DNA of 64,000 bases from the NCBI RefSeq assembly GCF_018729455.1, contig NZ_JAHHZF010000016.1, positions 34,183 to 98,182 on the forward strand, given 5' to 3'. Positions 1-8,228 of this stretch are shown here, piece after piece. This DNA comes from Prosthecodimorpha staleyi (GTDB lineage: Bacteria > Pseudomonadota > Alphaproteobacteria > Rhizobiales > Ancalomicrobiaceae). Below the pieces are notes generated by a model that saw only the letters and a program-made list of their open reading frames with translations, ran no database searches and was not told the origin of the DNA. Each line of letters begins with the position of its first letter. The first letter of the stretch is position 1. Made by a program: the position numbers and the translations under genes.

Positions 1-633
1 GCCATCGTCTCCGGCGCGGCCTTTCCGCCCTCGCTGCAGGCGGAGTTCCGCGCGCGCGGCATCGACGCCTATCAGCTCTACGCGACCGCCGAATGCGGCG
101 CGATCGCCTATGAGACGCCGGCCCGCGAGGGGCTGGTCGTCAACGAGGACATCATCCTGGAGATCCTGCGCCCCGGCACCGGCGATCCGGTCGCGGAGGG
201 CGAGGTCGGCGAGGTGGCGGTCACCATCCTCGATCCGAAGAAGCCGCTGCTGCGCTTCGCGCTCGGCGATCTCTCCGCCATCCTGCCCGGCCGCTCGCCC
301 TGCGGGCGCAGCAATGCGCGCATCCGCGGCTGGCTCGGCCGGGCCGACCAGGCCGCCAAGGTCAAGGGCATGTTCGTCCGGCCCGAGCAGGTCGCCGCCG
401 TGCTGGCGCGGCACACCGAGGTCGGCCGCGCACGGCTGGTCGTCGCCCGGGCCGGGGAGGCGGATGTGATGACGCTCCAGGCGGAATGCGCGGCACCCGG
501 ACCGGGCCTTTCGGACGCCTTGGCGGCGACGGTCAGGTCGGTCATGAAACTCAGAGCGGCGATCGAACTGGTGCCGCCGGGCAGCCTGCCCAACGACGGC
601 AAGGTCATCGAGGATAGGCGTCCGGTCGGCTGA
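1..633 (+). CDS. Phenylacetate-CoA ligase-like AMP-forming ligase, C-terminal part
   Basis: The gene runs in from the left edge, so only about the last 210 residues are visible, ending at the stop 631-633. The readable part matches the C-terminal half of PaaK-type adenylate-forming ligases: a YQLYATAECGAIAYE stretch (A5-like motif), a block about surface elements (GEVGEVAVTIL), a hinge-like RFALGD motif, and a final PNDGKVIEDRR segment. These enzymes activate an aromatic acid with ATP and transfer it to CoA in the cytoplasm. The next gene, a PaaG-like hydratase/isomerase, starts 29 bases downstream, so the two are probably cotranscribed and handle the same acyl-CoA. The catalytic lysine usually found near the C-terminus appears as NDGK. 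The substrate cannot be told; phenylacetate is only the family name. Confidence 0.8.
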   Translation, partial: AIVSGAAFPPSLQAEFRARGIDAYQLYATAECGAIAYETPAREGLVVNEDIILEILRPGTGDPVAEGEVGEVAVTILDPKKPLLRFALGDLSAILPGRSPCGRSNARIRGWLGRADQAAKVKGMFVRPEQVAAVLARHTEVGRARLVVARAGEADVMTLQAECAAPGPGLSDALAATVRSVMKLRAAIELVPPGSLPNDGKVIEDRRPVG

Positions 634-662
634 TCGGGATGGCGGGACCGGGAGGGACGGAT

Positions 663-1454
663 ATGGAGCGCAGGCAGGAAGACGTCGTATTGGTATCGCG
701 ACGCGGCTCGACGGCGATCGTGACGATGAACCGGCCGGGCGTGCTGAACGTGCTCGACGAGGCCATGGCGGACGGTCTCGTGGCGGCCTTCTCGACGCTG
801 GCCGCGGACGACACCGTGCGGGTCGTGATCCTGGCCGGGGCCGGACGTTCCTTCATGGCCGGCGGCGATCTTGCCCGCTTTCATGCCGATCTCGAAGGCG
901 CGCCCGGGACGGCGGCCGGTCTGATCGACAAGTTCCACCGGCTGATGCGGATCATGAAGGACATGCGCGCGGTCGTCATCGCGGCCGTGCACGGGCCGGT
1001 CGCCGGCGGCGGGGTCGGGCTCGCCTTCGCGTGCGATCTGGTCGTCGCCGCGGAAGGGACGACCTTCCTGTCGGCCTATACCAAACTCGGCACCAGCCCG
1101 GACGGCGGCACGACCTGGTCGCTGACCCGTCTAATGGGACCGCGGCGGGCGCTGGAATTCGTGCTCTTCAACCAGCCGCTGCCGACCGACAAGGCGCTCG
1201 AATGGGGCATGGTCAACCGGGTCGTGCCGAAGGATGATCTGATGGCTGCGGTGGACGGGCTCGCCGACCGGCTGGTCGCCTCGGCGACCGGGGCGACCGC
1301 ATCGGTCAAGCGGCTGATCCAGTCGGCCACGCAGGCGAGCTTCGACGAGCAGCTCGACCGCGAAAAGGCCTCCTTCGTCGCGGCCGCCGGCACGGCGGAT
1401 TTCCGTGAAGGCATCTCGGCCTTCTTCGAGAAGCGGCAGCCGTTCTTCTCCTGA
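663..1454 (+). CDS. Enoyl-CoA hydratase/isomerase family protein, PaaG-like
   Basis: A crotonase-fold protein of 263 residues. The start at 663 is chosen over an in-frame ATG at 639 because GGGAGGGA lies about seven bases upstream of 663. The oxyanion-hole regions are visible as AGGDLARF and GPVAGGGVGLAFACDL. The usual hydratase glutamates are absent: the first is replaced within AGGGVGLA, and the second position reads GTSPDGG. That aspartate-containing PDGG pattern is typical of the PaaG class (ring-opening isomerase of 1,2-epoxyphenylacetyl-CoA) and other delta3-delta2 isomerases. It directly follows a CoA ligase, which fits a CoA-thioester aromatic or fatty acid pathway. The exact reaction is not determinable from the sequence. 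Confidence 0.82.
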   Translation: MERRQEDVVLVSRRGSTAIVTMNRPGVLNVLDEAMADGLVAAFSTLAADDTVRVVILAGAGRSFMAGGDLARFHADLEGAPGTAAGLIDKFHRLMRIMKDMRAVVIAAVHGPVAGGGVGLAFACDLVVAAEGTTFLSAYTKLGTSPDGGTTWSLTRLMGPRRALEFVLFNQPLPTDKALEWGMVNRVVPKDDLMAAVDGLADRLVASATGATASVKRLIQSATQASFDEQLDREKASFVAAAGTADFREGISAFFEKRQPFFS

Positions 1455-1597
1455 TCGGAGGCCTTGCCGGCGTGCCGGGGCGCCCTTCCCATCGGATTGG
1501 GGACGGCTTCCTTGCCCGGCCCGCCGGGATGCGGTTTCATTCCTGACAGCCGGCGGGGCCCCCGCCGAACGAATCCCGGCGGTCAGGATTTCTCATC

Positions 1598-3595
1598 ATG
1601 CAGACGGACGATCTCGGGCCGAAGCGCCCGTTGGCAGCGGTGTTCAATGTCGGAACCATCCTGACCGCGGCGCTGCTGGTCTCGATCGCTTCGGCCGAAA
1701 GGCCGGCGCGGGCGGCCGGCCCTCAGGGAACAGCGAGCGCTGCGGCCGGCGCCGACAAGCGACCGGCCAAGCCGGTGCGCGGCGAGAAGGCCGGCAAGCC
1801 CGGCAAGCCCGGCAAGGCCGGTCAACCGTCCGCCGCCGAGACGAAGCCGGCCCCGGTTCCCGCCGCGGATCGCAGCGGCGAAGTGATCGCGCCGCCGAAG
1901 GGTCCGGCCGACGCCACGGCGCCCGCCGCCTCGAAAGCCGACACCAAAACACCCGACACCAAGACACCCGAAGCGAAACCGGCTGCGGCCGGCGTCGCGG
2001 CACCGACAACCGAGACCAAGGGCGGTCCGGACACCAAGGCCACGACGGAGACGAAAGCCCCCGCCGATGGCAAGTCCGGCGTGTTGCCGGCCGCCGGGTC
2101 CGCAGCGGGCGTGGCGGCGGGAGCAGCCGCGGGGGCGGCTGCGGCGCCGGCGGCGCCGCCGGAGGCCGGGAAGCCGGTCACCGGCGGGCCCGATCCGCAG
2201 CCGGGAGAGAAGCGCGAACTGGTCGCCGAAAGCGCCGAGCCATCGCTCGACGAGCTTGCCAAGTCGGTCGAACTGGGCGGCCGGGTGATCGGCGGCGCGC
2301 CGGCCAAGCCCGGGCAATGGCCCGGCATGGTCGCCATCATGATGACCAAGCCGGACAAGAAGCCGTCGCTGTTCTGCGGTGGTACGCTGATCGACGCCGA
2401 ATGGGTGCTGACCGCGGCCCATTGCGTTGTGCCGATGACCAAGGCCGCCGGCAAGGCGACCTTCACGGTGCGCGAGGGCACCGCCGACCTCGATACCGCG
2501 CCGGCCGGCGATATCGAGATCGCCGCGATGGTCGCGCATGCCGACTATTCGACGACGACCTTCGCCAACGACATCGCCCTTCTGAAGCTTGCCCGACCGG
2601 CCAAGTCGGCCCGCCAGACCCTGGTCCGCGGCAGCGAGGTCCCGGGCCTCGTCAAGGACGACGCCAAGGCCACCCTGATCGGCTTCGGCCGCACCAGCGG
2701 CGACGGCAGCACGTCGCAATCCCTGCTGCAGCTCGATGTCGGCCTGATCGGTGAACCCAAGTGCCGGGAGGCGCTCGGCGAGCGCATTTCCGGTGCCACG
2801 GTCTGCGCTGCGCGGCCGAAGGGATTCGGAGCCTGCAACGGCGACAGCGGCGGCCCGCTCTTCGCCCTCGATGCGCGCAGCCGCTTCGTCCAGGTCGGCG
2901 TCGTCAGCTACGGCCCCAAGGGCTGCACCGACAAGCTGCCGGACGTCTATGCATCCGTCGGCCATTTCGAGGCCTGGATCAAGGAGCGCGTGCCCGCCGC
3001 CGCGTTCGCGCCGCTGCCTGAGGCGGCGAAGCCCGCGATGGCGGCCGTCGATCAGGCGCTGGTGCCGCTGACGGCCGGTGCCGCTGCGGCGGCGCCGAGC
3101 ACCGTTGCCCAGGTCCGGCTGCAGATCATTCAGGGCGATCGGCTCAAGGTCGGCAGTTTCGCCGATCTGCGCATCCTGTCCTCGACATCCGGCCGCCTCG
3201 TCGTTTTCAGCCAGGGACCCGACGGACAGGCCCACCAGATCTATCCCTCCAAGGGCATGCCGAGCGGGCGCGCGGAAGGGTCGCCCGCCACGATCGAGGC
3301 CGGACGCTCGATCTCCATCCCGTCGGCCAAGGCGCGCCAGCAGGGCTACCGCTACAAGATCCTGCCTCCGGCCGGTCCGAACAGGTTGATCGCCGTCGTG
3401 GTCCCCGAGCGCGCCAAGGCCGACGACCTGATCGTCCGTCATGCCGACGGTGACCCGATTCCGGACTTCGACCGCTTCGTCGCCGAACTGATCCAGCGCG
3501 AGGTGGCGAGCCGGGCGGAGAGCGACGTGAAGGACCTGATCGTCGCCCCGCTCGACCGCGGAACCGCGACCCTCGACTACGAGATCGTCGAGTAG
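1598..3595 (+). CDS. Exported trypsin-like serine protease with C-terminal DUF4384-like domain
   Basis: 665 residues. The N-terminus has one hydrophobic segment (about residues 15-32) compatible with a signal peptide or signal anchor. It is followed by roughly 190 residues of Ala/Pro/Lys-rich low complexity, with short repeats such as GKPGKPGKAG and DTKTPDTKTPEAK. The S1 protease domain begins near RVIGG (about 229) and has a complete triad: His275 in TAAHC, Asp325 in NDIALL, Ser417 in GDSGGP. After about residue 500 a second domain resembles DUF4384 (GDRLKVGSFADLRIL, then IYPSKG and a repeated SIP strand pattern). The disordered linker suggests the protease is held away from the membrane or peptidoglycan. 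RVIGG without an obvious prodomain cleavage site leaves zymogen activation open. It is a single gene between unrelated neighbours, with no regulatory site seen. Confidence 0.88.
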   Translation: MQTDDLGPKRPLAAVFNVGTILTAALLVSIASAERPARAAGPQGTASAAAGADKRPAKPVRGEKAGKPGKPGKAGQPSAAETKPAPVPAADRSGEVIAPPKGPADATAPAASKADTKTPDTKTPEAKPAAAGVAAPTTETKGGPDTKATTETKAPADGKSGVLPAAGSAAGVAAGAAAGAAAAPAAPPEAGKPVTGGPDPQPGEKRELVAESAEPSLDELAKSVELGGRVIGGAPAKPGQWPGMVAIMMTKPDKKPSLFCGGTLIDAEWVLTAAHCVVPMTKAAGKATFTVREGTADLDTAPAGDIEIAAMVAHADYSTTTFANDIALLKLARPAKSARQTLVRGSEVPGLVKDDAKATLIGFGRTSGDGSTSQSLLQLDVGLIGEPKCREALGERISGATVCAARPKGFGACNGDSGGPLFALDARSRFVQVGVVSYGPKGCTDKLPDVYASVGHFEAWIKERVPAAAFAPLPEAAKPAMAAVDQALVPLTAGAAAAAPSTVAQVRLQIIQGDRLKVGSFADLRILSSTSGRLVVFSQGPDGQAHQIYPSKGMPSGRAEGSPATIEAGRSISIPSAKARQQGYRYKILPPAGPNRLIAVVVPERAKADDLIVRHADGDPIPDFDRFVAELIQREVASRAESDVKDLIVAPLDRGTATLDYEIVE

Positions 3596-3738
3596 GGCCG
3601 GGCGCGGCCGGGCACGGCCACCGTCATTGTCGACGGCGCTCCCCTGGAACCGGGCCTCATTCCGGATTGCCGAGGGGTGCGACGGCATGGCACATGTCTC
3701 CGATCCGCCCGCGAGAGGCGGGGAGGAGATGGCCGGGA

Positions 3739-5361
3739 ATGACAAGTATCGATGGGGACTACGATTATATCGTCGTCGGCGCCGGCTCGGCCGGCTGCGT
3801 GCTGGCGAACCGGCTGTCGGCGGATGCCTCCAAGCGCGTCCTGGTGCTCGAGGGCGGCGGCTGGGACAACTGGATCTGGTTCCACATTCCCGTCGGCTAT
3901 CTGTTCGCGATCGGCAATCCGCGCTCGGACTGGATGTTCGAGACCGAGAAGGAGCCGGGCCTGAACGGCCGCGCCCTGCGCTATCCGCGCGGCAAGGTGA
4001 TCGGCGGCTGCTCGGCCATCAACGCCATGATCTCGATGCGCGGCCAGGCGGCGGACTACGACCACTGGCGCCAGCTCGGCCTCGCCGGCTGGGGCTGGGA
4101 CGATGTGGCCCCGGTCTTCCGCCGCCTCGACGACCATTTCATGGGCGACAGCGAACATCACGGCACCGGTGGCGAATGGCGCGTCGAGCCGCCGCGCCTG
4201 CGCTGGGACGTGCTCGACGCGGTCGCCAACGCGGCCGCCGAGATGGGCGTGCCGCGCACGCGCGACTTCAACACCGGAGACAACGAGGGCGTCGGCTATT
4301 TCCACGTCAACCAGAAGCGCGGCCTGCGCTGGTCGACCGCGCGCGCCTTCCTGAAGCCGGTCCTGAAGCGACCGAACCTGCGCCTTCTGACCTCGGTTCT
4401 GGTCGAACAGGTGCTGGTCGAACAGGGCCGGGCGGTCGGCGTCCGGTTCCGGCAGGGCGGCGAGACGAAGACGGTGCGCTGCCGCGGCGAGGTGATTCTC
4501 TCGGCCGGCTCGCTCGGCTCCGCGCAGATCCTGCAATTGTCCGGCATCGGCCGACCCGACTGGCTGGCCGAACACGGCATCGAGACCCGGGTCGAACGGA
4601 TCGGCGTCGGCGGCAACCTGCAGGACCACCTGCAGCAGCGGGCGATCTACAAGGTCACCGGCGTCAAGACGCTCAACGAGACCTACCATTCGCTGATCGG
4701 CCGCGCCCTGATGGGGCTCGAATTCGCCGCCTTCCAGAGCGGCCCGCTGACCATGGCGCCGTCTCAACTCGGCATCTTCACCCGCTCCAACCCGTCCGCT
4801 GAGCGGGCCGACATCGAGTTCCACATCCAGCCGCTGTCGCTGGAGAAGTTCGGCGATCCGCTGCACCGCTTCCCGGCCATCACGGTCTCGGCCTGCAACC
4901 TGCGCCCGACCTCGCGCGGCAGCGTGCGCCTGCGCTCGGCCGACCCGGCCGCCAAGCCGGTAATCGCGCCGAACTATCTGGCCACCGAGGCCGATCGCCT
5001 GGTCGCCGCCGATGCCATCCGGGTCACCCGCCGGCTGATGAAGCGGCCCGCCGTCGCCCGCTTCCGGCCCGAGGAATATCTCCCCGGACCGTCCGTCGGC
5101 GACGACGATGCGGCCCTCGCCAAGGCGGCCGGCGATATCGGCACGACCATCTTCCACCCGGTCGGCACGGCCAAGATGGGCCTGCCGAGCGATCCGACGG
5201 CGGTCGTCGACGAGCGCCTGCGCGTCTATGGCGTGGCCGGGCTCAGGGTGATCGACGCCTCGGTGATGCCGACCATCACGTCGGGCAACACCAACACGCC
5301 GACCATCATGATCGCCGACAAGGGCGCCGCCATGGTGATCGAGGATGCGCGCGGGCGCTGA
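3739..5361 (+). CDS. GMC-family FAD-dependent oxidoreductase (choline dehydrogenase-like)
   Basis: 540 residues from the ATG at 3739, which has GGGAGGAGAT 10-15 bases upstream; in-frame ATGs further upstream lack a ribosome binding site. The N-terminal FAD-binding Rossmann motif reads VVGAGSAGCV (about residues 11-20). It is followed by the GMC signature around YPRGKVIGGCSAINAM. The catalytic His473 lies in FHPVGTAKMG, and the partner Asn/His region in SGNTNTP (about 516-521). GMC enzymes oxidise primary alcohols to aldehydes, passing electrons from FAD to oxygen or the respiratory chain. The substrate is unknown; the choline dehydrogenase label reflects similarity only. No betaine aldehyde dehydrogenase or BetI lies nearby, which argues against a dedicated betaine pathway. 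It is convergent with the next gene, 12 bases apart. Confidence 0.88.
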   Translation: MTSIDGDYDYIVVGAGSAGCVLANRLSADASKRVLVLEGGGWDNWIWFHIPVGYLFAIGNPRSDWMFETEKEPGLNGRALRYPRGKVIGGCSAINAMISMRGQAADYDHWRQLGLAGWGWDDVAPVFRRLDDHFMGDSEHHGTGGEWRVEPPRLRWDVLDAVANAAAEMGVPRTRDFNTGDNEGVGYFHVNQKRGLRWSTARAFLKPVLKRPNLRLLTSVLVEQVLVEQGRAVGVRFRQGGETKTVRCRGEVILSAGSLGSAQILQLSGIGRPDWLAEHGIETRVERIGVGGNLQDHLQQRAIYKVTGVKTLNETYHSLIGRALMGLEFAAFQSGPLTMAPSQLGIFTRSNPSAERADIEFHIQPLSLEKFGDPLHRFPAITVSACNLRPTSRGSVRLRSADPAAKPVIAPNYLATEADRLVAADAIRVTRRLMKRPAVARFRPEEYLPGPSVGDDDAALAKAAGDIGTTIFHPVGTAKMGLPSDPTAVVDERLRVYGVAGLRVIDASVMPTITSGNTNTPTIMIADKGAAMVIEDARGR

Positions 5362-5373
5362 GCGGAGCGCGCG

Positions 5374-5832
5374 TTAGCCTTCGCCCCGCGCCGTGCGCCG
5401 GGCGAACACCGCCTTGGCGGCGAAGAGGCCGTTGAGGGCCGCCGGGAAGCCGGCATACACGGCCATCTGCATCAGCACCTCGACGATCTCGGCCCGGCTC
5501 AGGCCGACATTGAGGCCGGCTTCGATATGGACCTCCAATTGCGGAGCGGCGTTGCCGAGGGCAGCCAGGGCCGCGATGGTGGCGATCTCGCGTTCGCGCA
5601 GGCCGAGGCCGGGGCGGGAATAGATGTCGCCGAACGGGAACTCGAACACATAGGTGGCGAAGTCCGGCGCGATGTCGGCGAGCGCGGCGATCACCGCCGT
5701 GCCGGCATTGCCGTCGATTTCAGCCAGCGCGCGCCGACCGCGTTCGAGCCGGCTTTCGGCTCCCGACGGAATGGGACCGGCCGGAAGCGGGGCGACCGGG
5801 GTGGAGGCGTTCGGGATGGAGGGATGCAGCAT
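5374..5832 (-). CDS. Carboxymuconolactone decarboxylase-family protein
   Basis: 152 residues from the ATG at 5832 (MLHPSIPN). An in-frame start at 5862 would add ten residues that look like overlap with the upstream gene. The core, from GLGLREREIATIAALAALG through EVHIEAGLNVGLSRAEIVEVLMQMAVYAGFP, split here only for description, is the conserved CMD fold. The CXXC pair of AhpD-type peroxidases is absent, so this is a CMD/gamma-carboxymuconolactone-decarboxylase-like member, not a thiol peroxidase. It sits downstream of, and partly overlaps, a MerR regulator on the same strand, so the two probably form an operon in which the regulator senses a compound this protein processes. No other beta-ketoadipate pathway genes are near, so true 4-carboxymuconolactone decarboxylation is doubtful. 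Confidence 0.82.
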   Translation of the reverse strand: MLHPSIPNASTPVAPLPAGPIPSGAESRLERGRRALAEIDGNAGTAVIAALADIAPDFATYVFEFPFGDIYSRPGLGLREREIATIAALAALGNAAPQLEVHIEAGLNVGLSRAEIVEVLMQMAVYAGFPAALNGLFAAKAVFARRTARGEG

Positions 5833-6196
5833 GGTTGTCGATCCTCGTCTCGGCGTCGGCATAGCCGGCGATTTTGCTGTCGAGGACGATCAGGCAGGCC
5901 TGCCATTCGGCGACGCGGGCGCGCACGGTCTCCCGGTGGGCTTCTAGCAGGCGCTGCCGCTCGGAACCCGTGTCCGGCCCGGCTCCCCGCAAGGCCGCGT
6001 AGCGCAGCATCTCGCGGATCGGCATGCCGGTGGTCTTCAGCCGGGCGAGGAACTCGATCCAGTTCAGGATCGAGGCGTCGTAGTCGCGCTGGCGGGAGCC
6101 GTCCCGGTCGGCATAGGGCAGGAGCCCGATCCGCTCGTAGTAGCGGATCGTGTGCGCCGACAATCCCGAACGCCGGGCCAGTTCACCGATCTTCAT
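5720..6196 (-). CDS. MerR-family transcriptional regulator
   Basis: The open frame gives 158 residues from the ATG at 6196. The N-terminus is a textbook MerR winged helix (MKIGELARRSGLSAHTIRYY, residues 1-20, then ERIGLL) with the dimerisation helix after about residue 75. The metal-binding cysteines of CueR or ZntR are absent, so an organic or redox ligand is more likely. The last 40 or so residues lie over the start of the following CMD-family gene and look like out-of-frame reading. The overlap of about 110 bases is unusual and might reflect a sequencing frameshift or a natural elongated tail. A MerR-type promoter with a 19-base spacer and a perfect palindrome lies 31-61 bases upstream, implying autoregulation of the regulator/CMD pair. 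Confidence 0.85.
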   Translation of the reverse strand: MKIGELARRSGLSAHTIRYYERIGLLPYADRDGSRQRDYDASILNWIEFLARLKTTGMPIREMLRYAALRGAGPDTGSERQRLLEAHRETVRARVAEWQACLIVLDSKIAGYADAETRIDNHAASLHPERLHPGRPASGRSHSVGSRKPARTRSARAG

Positions 6197-6226
6197 GAAA
6201 GTCTGCCTTTCGTCTCGACGCCCGGG

Positions 6227-6257
6227 ACGCTACGGGTTCGAGCGCGCTCGAAGTCAA
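6227..6257 (-). promoter_or_regulatory. MerR-type promoter with palindromic operator
   Basis: Read on the minus strand: a -35 TTGACT (6252-6257), a 19-base spacer, and a -10 TAGCGT (6227-6232). The spacer contains the perfect 16-base palindrome TTCGAGCGCGCTCGAA (6237-6252). An over-long 19-base spacer with an operator between the hexamers is the hallmark of promoters activated by MerR proteins through DNA distortion. The promoter points to the MerR start at 6196. The layout is read directly; control by this MerR protein is inference. Confidence 0.75.
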
Positions 6258-6321
6258 GGAGCATTCTTGGCGATTTCGCTCGCGCCGCAGGACCGCATCG
6301 CCGACCGTTGGATCGCATCGC

Positions 6322-7221
6322 TCACGGCCCCCGGGTGCCGGCATGGTGGCGCTGGTACTGTGCCGGCGTGATGCCGACCGATTTGCGGAACTGGCGCGTG
6401 AAGGCGGCCTGGTCGGCGTAGCCGCAGTCGAGTGCGACGCTGACGATCGGCGCATCGGTGTGGCGCAGGCGGCTGCAGGCACGCTCGATTCGCGCCCGGA
6501 TCAGATACTGGCGCACCGAGACCCCGAACAGGCTGCGCATGCGCGCGTCGAGCTGGTGGGCGGTCAGGCCGGCGCGGGCCGCCAGGTCGTCGATGCGCAG
6601 CGGCCGATCCAGTTCGGCCTCGATATGATCGATCACCCGCGCGAGATTGCCCATGTCGCGGCCTGCGCCGCCGATCGACTGCAGATCGCGCGAGATGCCG
6701 GTCAGCCCGATCACGGCATGGTCATCGCCGACGATCGGTTCCTTCCAGGTCAGGCACCAGTCCTCGCTGCCGCCGGGATACAGATGCAGTTCGAGCTTGC
6801 CGTGGATAGGCTGCCGGTCGGCGATCACGCGCCGGTCCTGCTCGGCGATGCGCCGGCCGAGGATGCCGGGAAAGACCTCCGCGGCCGTCAGCCCGATCAG
6901 CTCATCCTTGCGGGCGCGGCCGGTGCGCGCGGCGAGCGTCCGGTTGACGGTGACGTAGCGGCCGAGAGCGTCCTTCACGAAGAAAACCGTGTCGGTGATC
7001 GCGTCGAACAGGTCCTCGCAGACGAAGGAATGGCCGAGCCGCTTCAGGAGGGGCGACGGATCGCCGGCGGAGCCGCCCGAAGCGGGGACGCCCGGAGCTA
7101 GGCCTTCGGGGGCGGGGAGGGGCTTGGTCTGGGGCCGCTGCACGCTTGTGCCGATTCCGGATTGTGCGGCCCGGGTTCGGACAAGACCGCCTGCCGTTGA
7201 TGCTGGCACGATCGCGGCCAT
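6322..7221 (-). CDS. AraC-family transcriptional regulator with PAS domain
   Basis: 299 residues. The first 60 or so are Pro/Gly/Ala-rich and possibly not all translated, since no internal ATG is present. A PAS domain spans roughly residues 75-185 (DAITDTVFFVKDALGRYVTV at its start, ISRDLQ at its end). A C-terminal AraC double helix-turn-helix spans about 200-290 (LAARAGLTAHQL, then the second motif ending YADQAAFTRQFRKSVGITP). PAS-AraC proteins sense a small ligand and activate neighbouring catabolic genes. Its start lies only 50 bases from the divergently transcribed lyase/epimerase pair, which makes that pair the likely target. The MerR gene lies downstream on the same strand, 125 bases away, with its own promoter. 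Confidence 0.86.
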   Translation of the reverse strand: MAAIVPASTAGGLVRTRAAQSGIGTSVQRPQTKPLPAPEGLAPGVPASGGSAGDPSPLLKRLGHSFVCEDLFDAITDTVFFVKDALGRYVTVNRTLAARTGRARKDELIGLTAAEVFPGILGRRIAEQDRRVIADRQPIHGKLELHLYPGGSEDWCLTWKEPIVGDDHAVIGLTGISRDLQSIGGAGRDMGNLARVIDHIEAELDRPLRIDDLAARAGLTAHQLDARMRSLFGVSVRQYLIRARIERACSRLRHTDAPIVSVALDCGYADQAAFTRQFRKSVGITPAQYQRHHAGTRGP

Positions 7222-7271
7222 CGAGACAAGCGCGGCGGCCCCGGACGGACTGCCGCGGCATGGAGGGACAC

Positions 7272-8228
7272 ATGTCGGCCACCATCTTCCGCGGCACGAT
7301 GCCGGCCTTGATGACGCCCGTGACGGCGGATCGCGAACCCGATTTCGACGCCCTGGTGCGCAAGGGCCGGGAGCTGGTCAGGGCCGGCATGTCGGCCGTG
7401 GTCTATTGCGGCTCGATGGGTGACTGGCCGCTCCTGACCGACGAACAGCGCATGACCGGCGTCGAACGCCTCGTCGCCGCCGGCCTGCCGGTGGTCGTCG
7501 GCACGGGCGCGCAGAACCCGAAGCGGGCGGCCGCGCTCGCCGCCCATGCCCGCGCGGTCGGTGCGCAGGGCCTGATGCTGATCCCGCGCGTTCTGTCGCG
7601 CGGCGCCTCGATGGCGGCGCAGCGCGCCCATTTCGATGAAGTGCTGGCGGCCGGCGAGGGCCTGCCGTCGGTCATCTACAACAGCCCCTATTACGGCTTC
7701 GAGACCCGCGCCGACCTGTTCTTCGAACTGCGCGCGCGCCATCCGCACCTGATCGGCTTCAAGGAATTCGGTGGCGCCGCGTCGCTGCGCTACGCGGCCG
7801 AGCACATCACCGGCCGCGATCCGGACGTGATGCTGCTGGTCGGCGTCGACACCCAGGTGGTGCACGGCTTCGTCAATTGCGGCGCGGTCGGTGCCATCAC
7901 GGGTATCGGCAACGTGCTGCCGCGCGAGGTGCTGCAGCTGGTCGCCCTGTGTCAGCAGGCGGCGGCGGGCGATGCCACCGCGCGCCGGCTGGCCGGCGAA
8001 CTCGATCAGGCGCTCGGCGTGCTGTCGTCCTTCGACGAGGGCGTCGATCTGGTGCTCTATTACAAGTATCTGATGGTGCTCGAAGGCAATCCGGAATATG
8101 CGCTGCACGTCAATTCGAGCGACGCACTCAGCGCCAGCCAGCGGCGCTATGCCGAGACCCAGCTGAAGCTGTTCAAGGCCTGGTATCAGTCCTGGTCCGG
8201 CGCCGCGGAGCTTGCCCGATGCGCGTGA
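7272..8228 (+). CDS. DapA/N-acetylneuraminate lyase-family protein, probable hydroxyproline pathway deaminase
   Basis: 318 residues from the ATG at 7272, with GGAGGG five bases upstream. The TIM-barrel lyase signature is intact: Tyr136 in YNSPYYGF and the Schiff-base Lys164 in GFKEFGG. Family members condense or cleave 2-keto acids, and one branch deaminates 1-pyrroline-4-hydroxy-2-carboxylate to 2-oxoglutarate semialdehyde. The next gene, overlapping by ten bases, is a hydroxyproline-type epimerase. The coupling therefore supports a role in trans-4-hydroxy-L-proline catabolism. The D-hydroxyproline oxidase and semialdehyde dehydrogenase that complete that route are not in the window, so the assignment rests on this pairing. 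The divergent PAS-AraC gene is the likely regulator. Confidence 0.85.
   Translation: MSATIFRGTMPALMTPVTADREPDFDALVRKGRELVRAGMSAVVYCGSMGDWPLLTDEQRMTGVERLVAAGLPVVVGTGAQNPKRAAALAAHARAVGAQGLMLIPRVLSRGASMAAQRAHFDEVLAAGEGLPSVIYNSPYYGFETRADLFFELRARHPHLIGFKEFGGAASLRYAAEHITGRDPDVMLLVGVDTQVVHGFVNCGAVGAITGIGNVLPREVLQLVALCQQAAAGDATARRLAGELDQALGVLSSFDEGVDLVLYYKYLMVLEGNPEYALHVNSSDALSASQRRYAETQLKLFKAWYQSWSGAAELARCA

Noticed and set aside
1583..3745. A 720-codon minus-strand open frame
   Set aside because: Mirror of the protease gene; composition is Arg/Gly/Asp-rich and without known domains.
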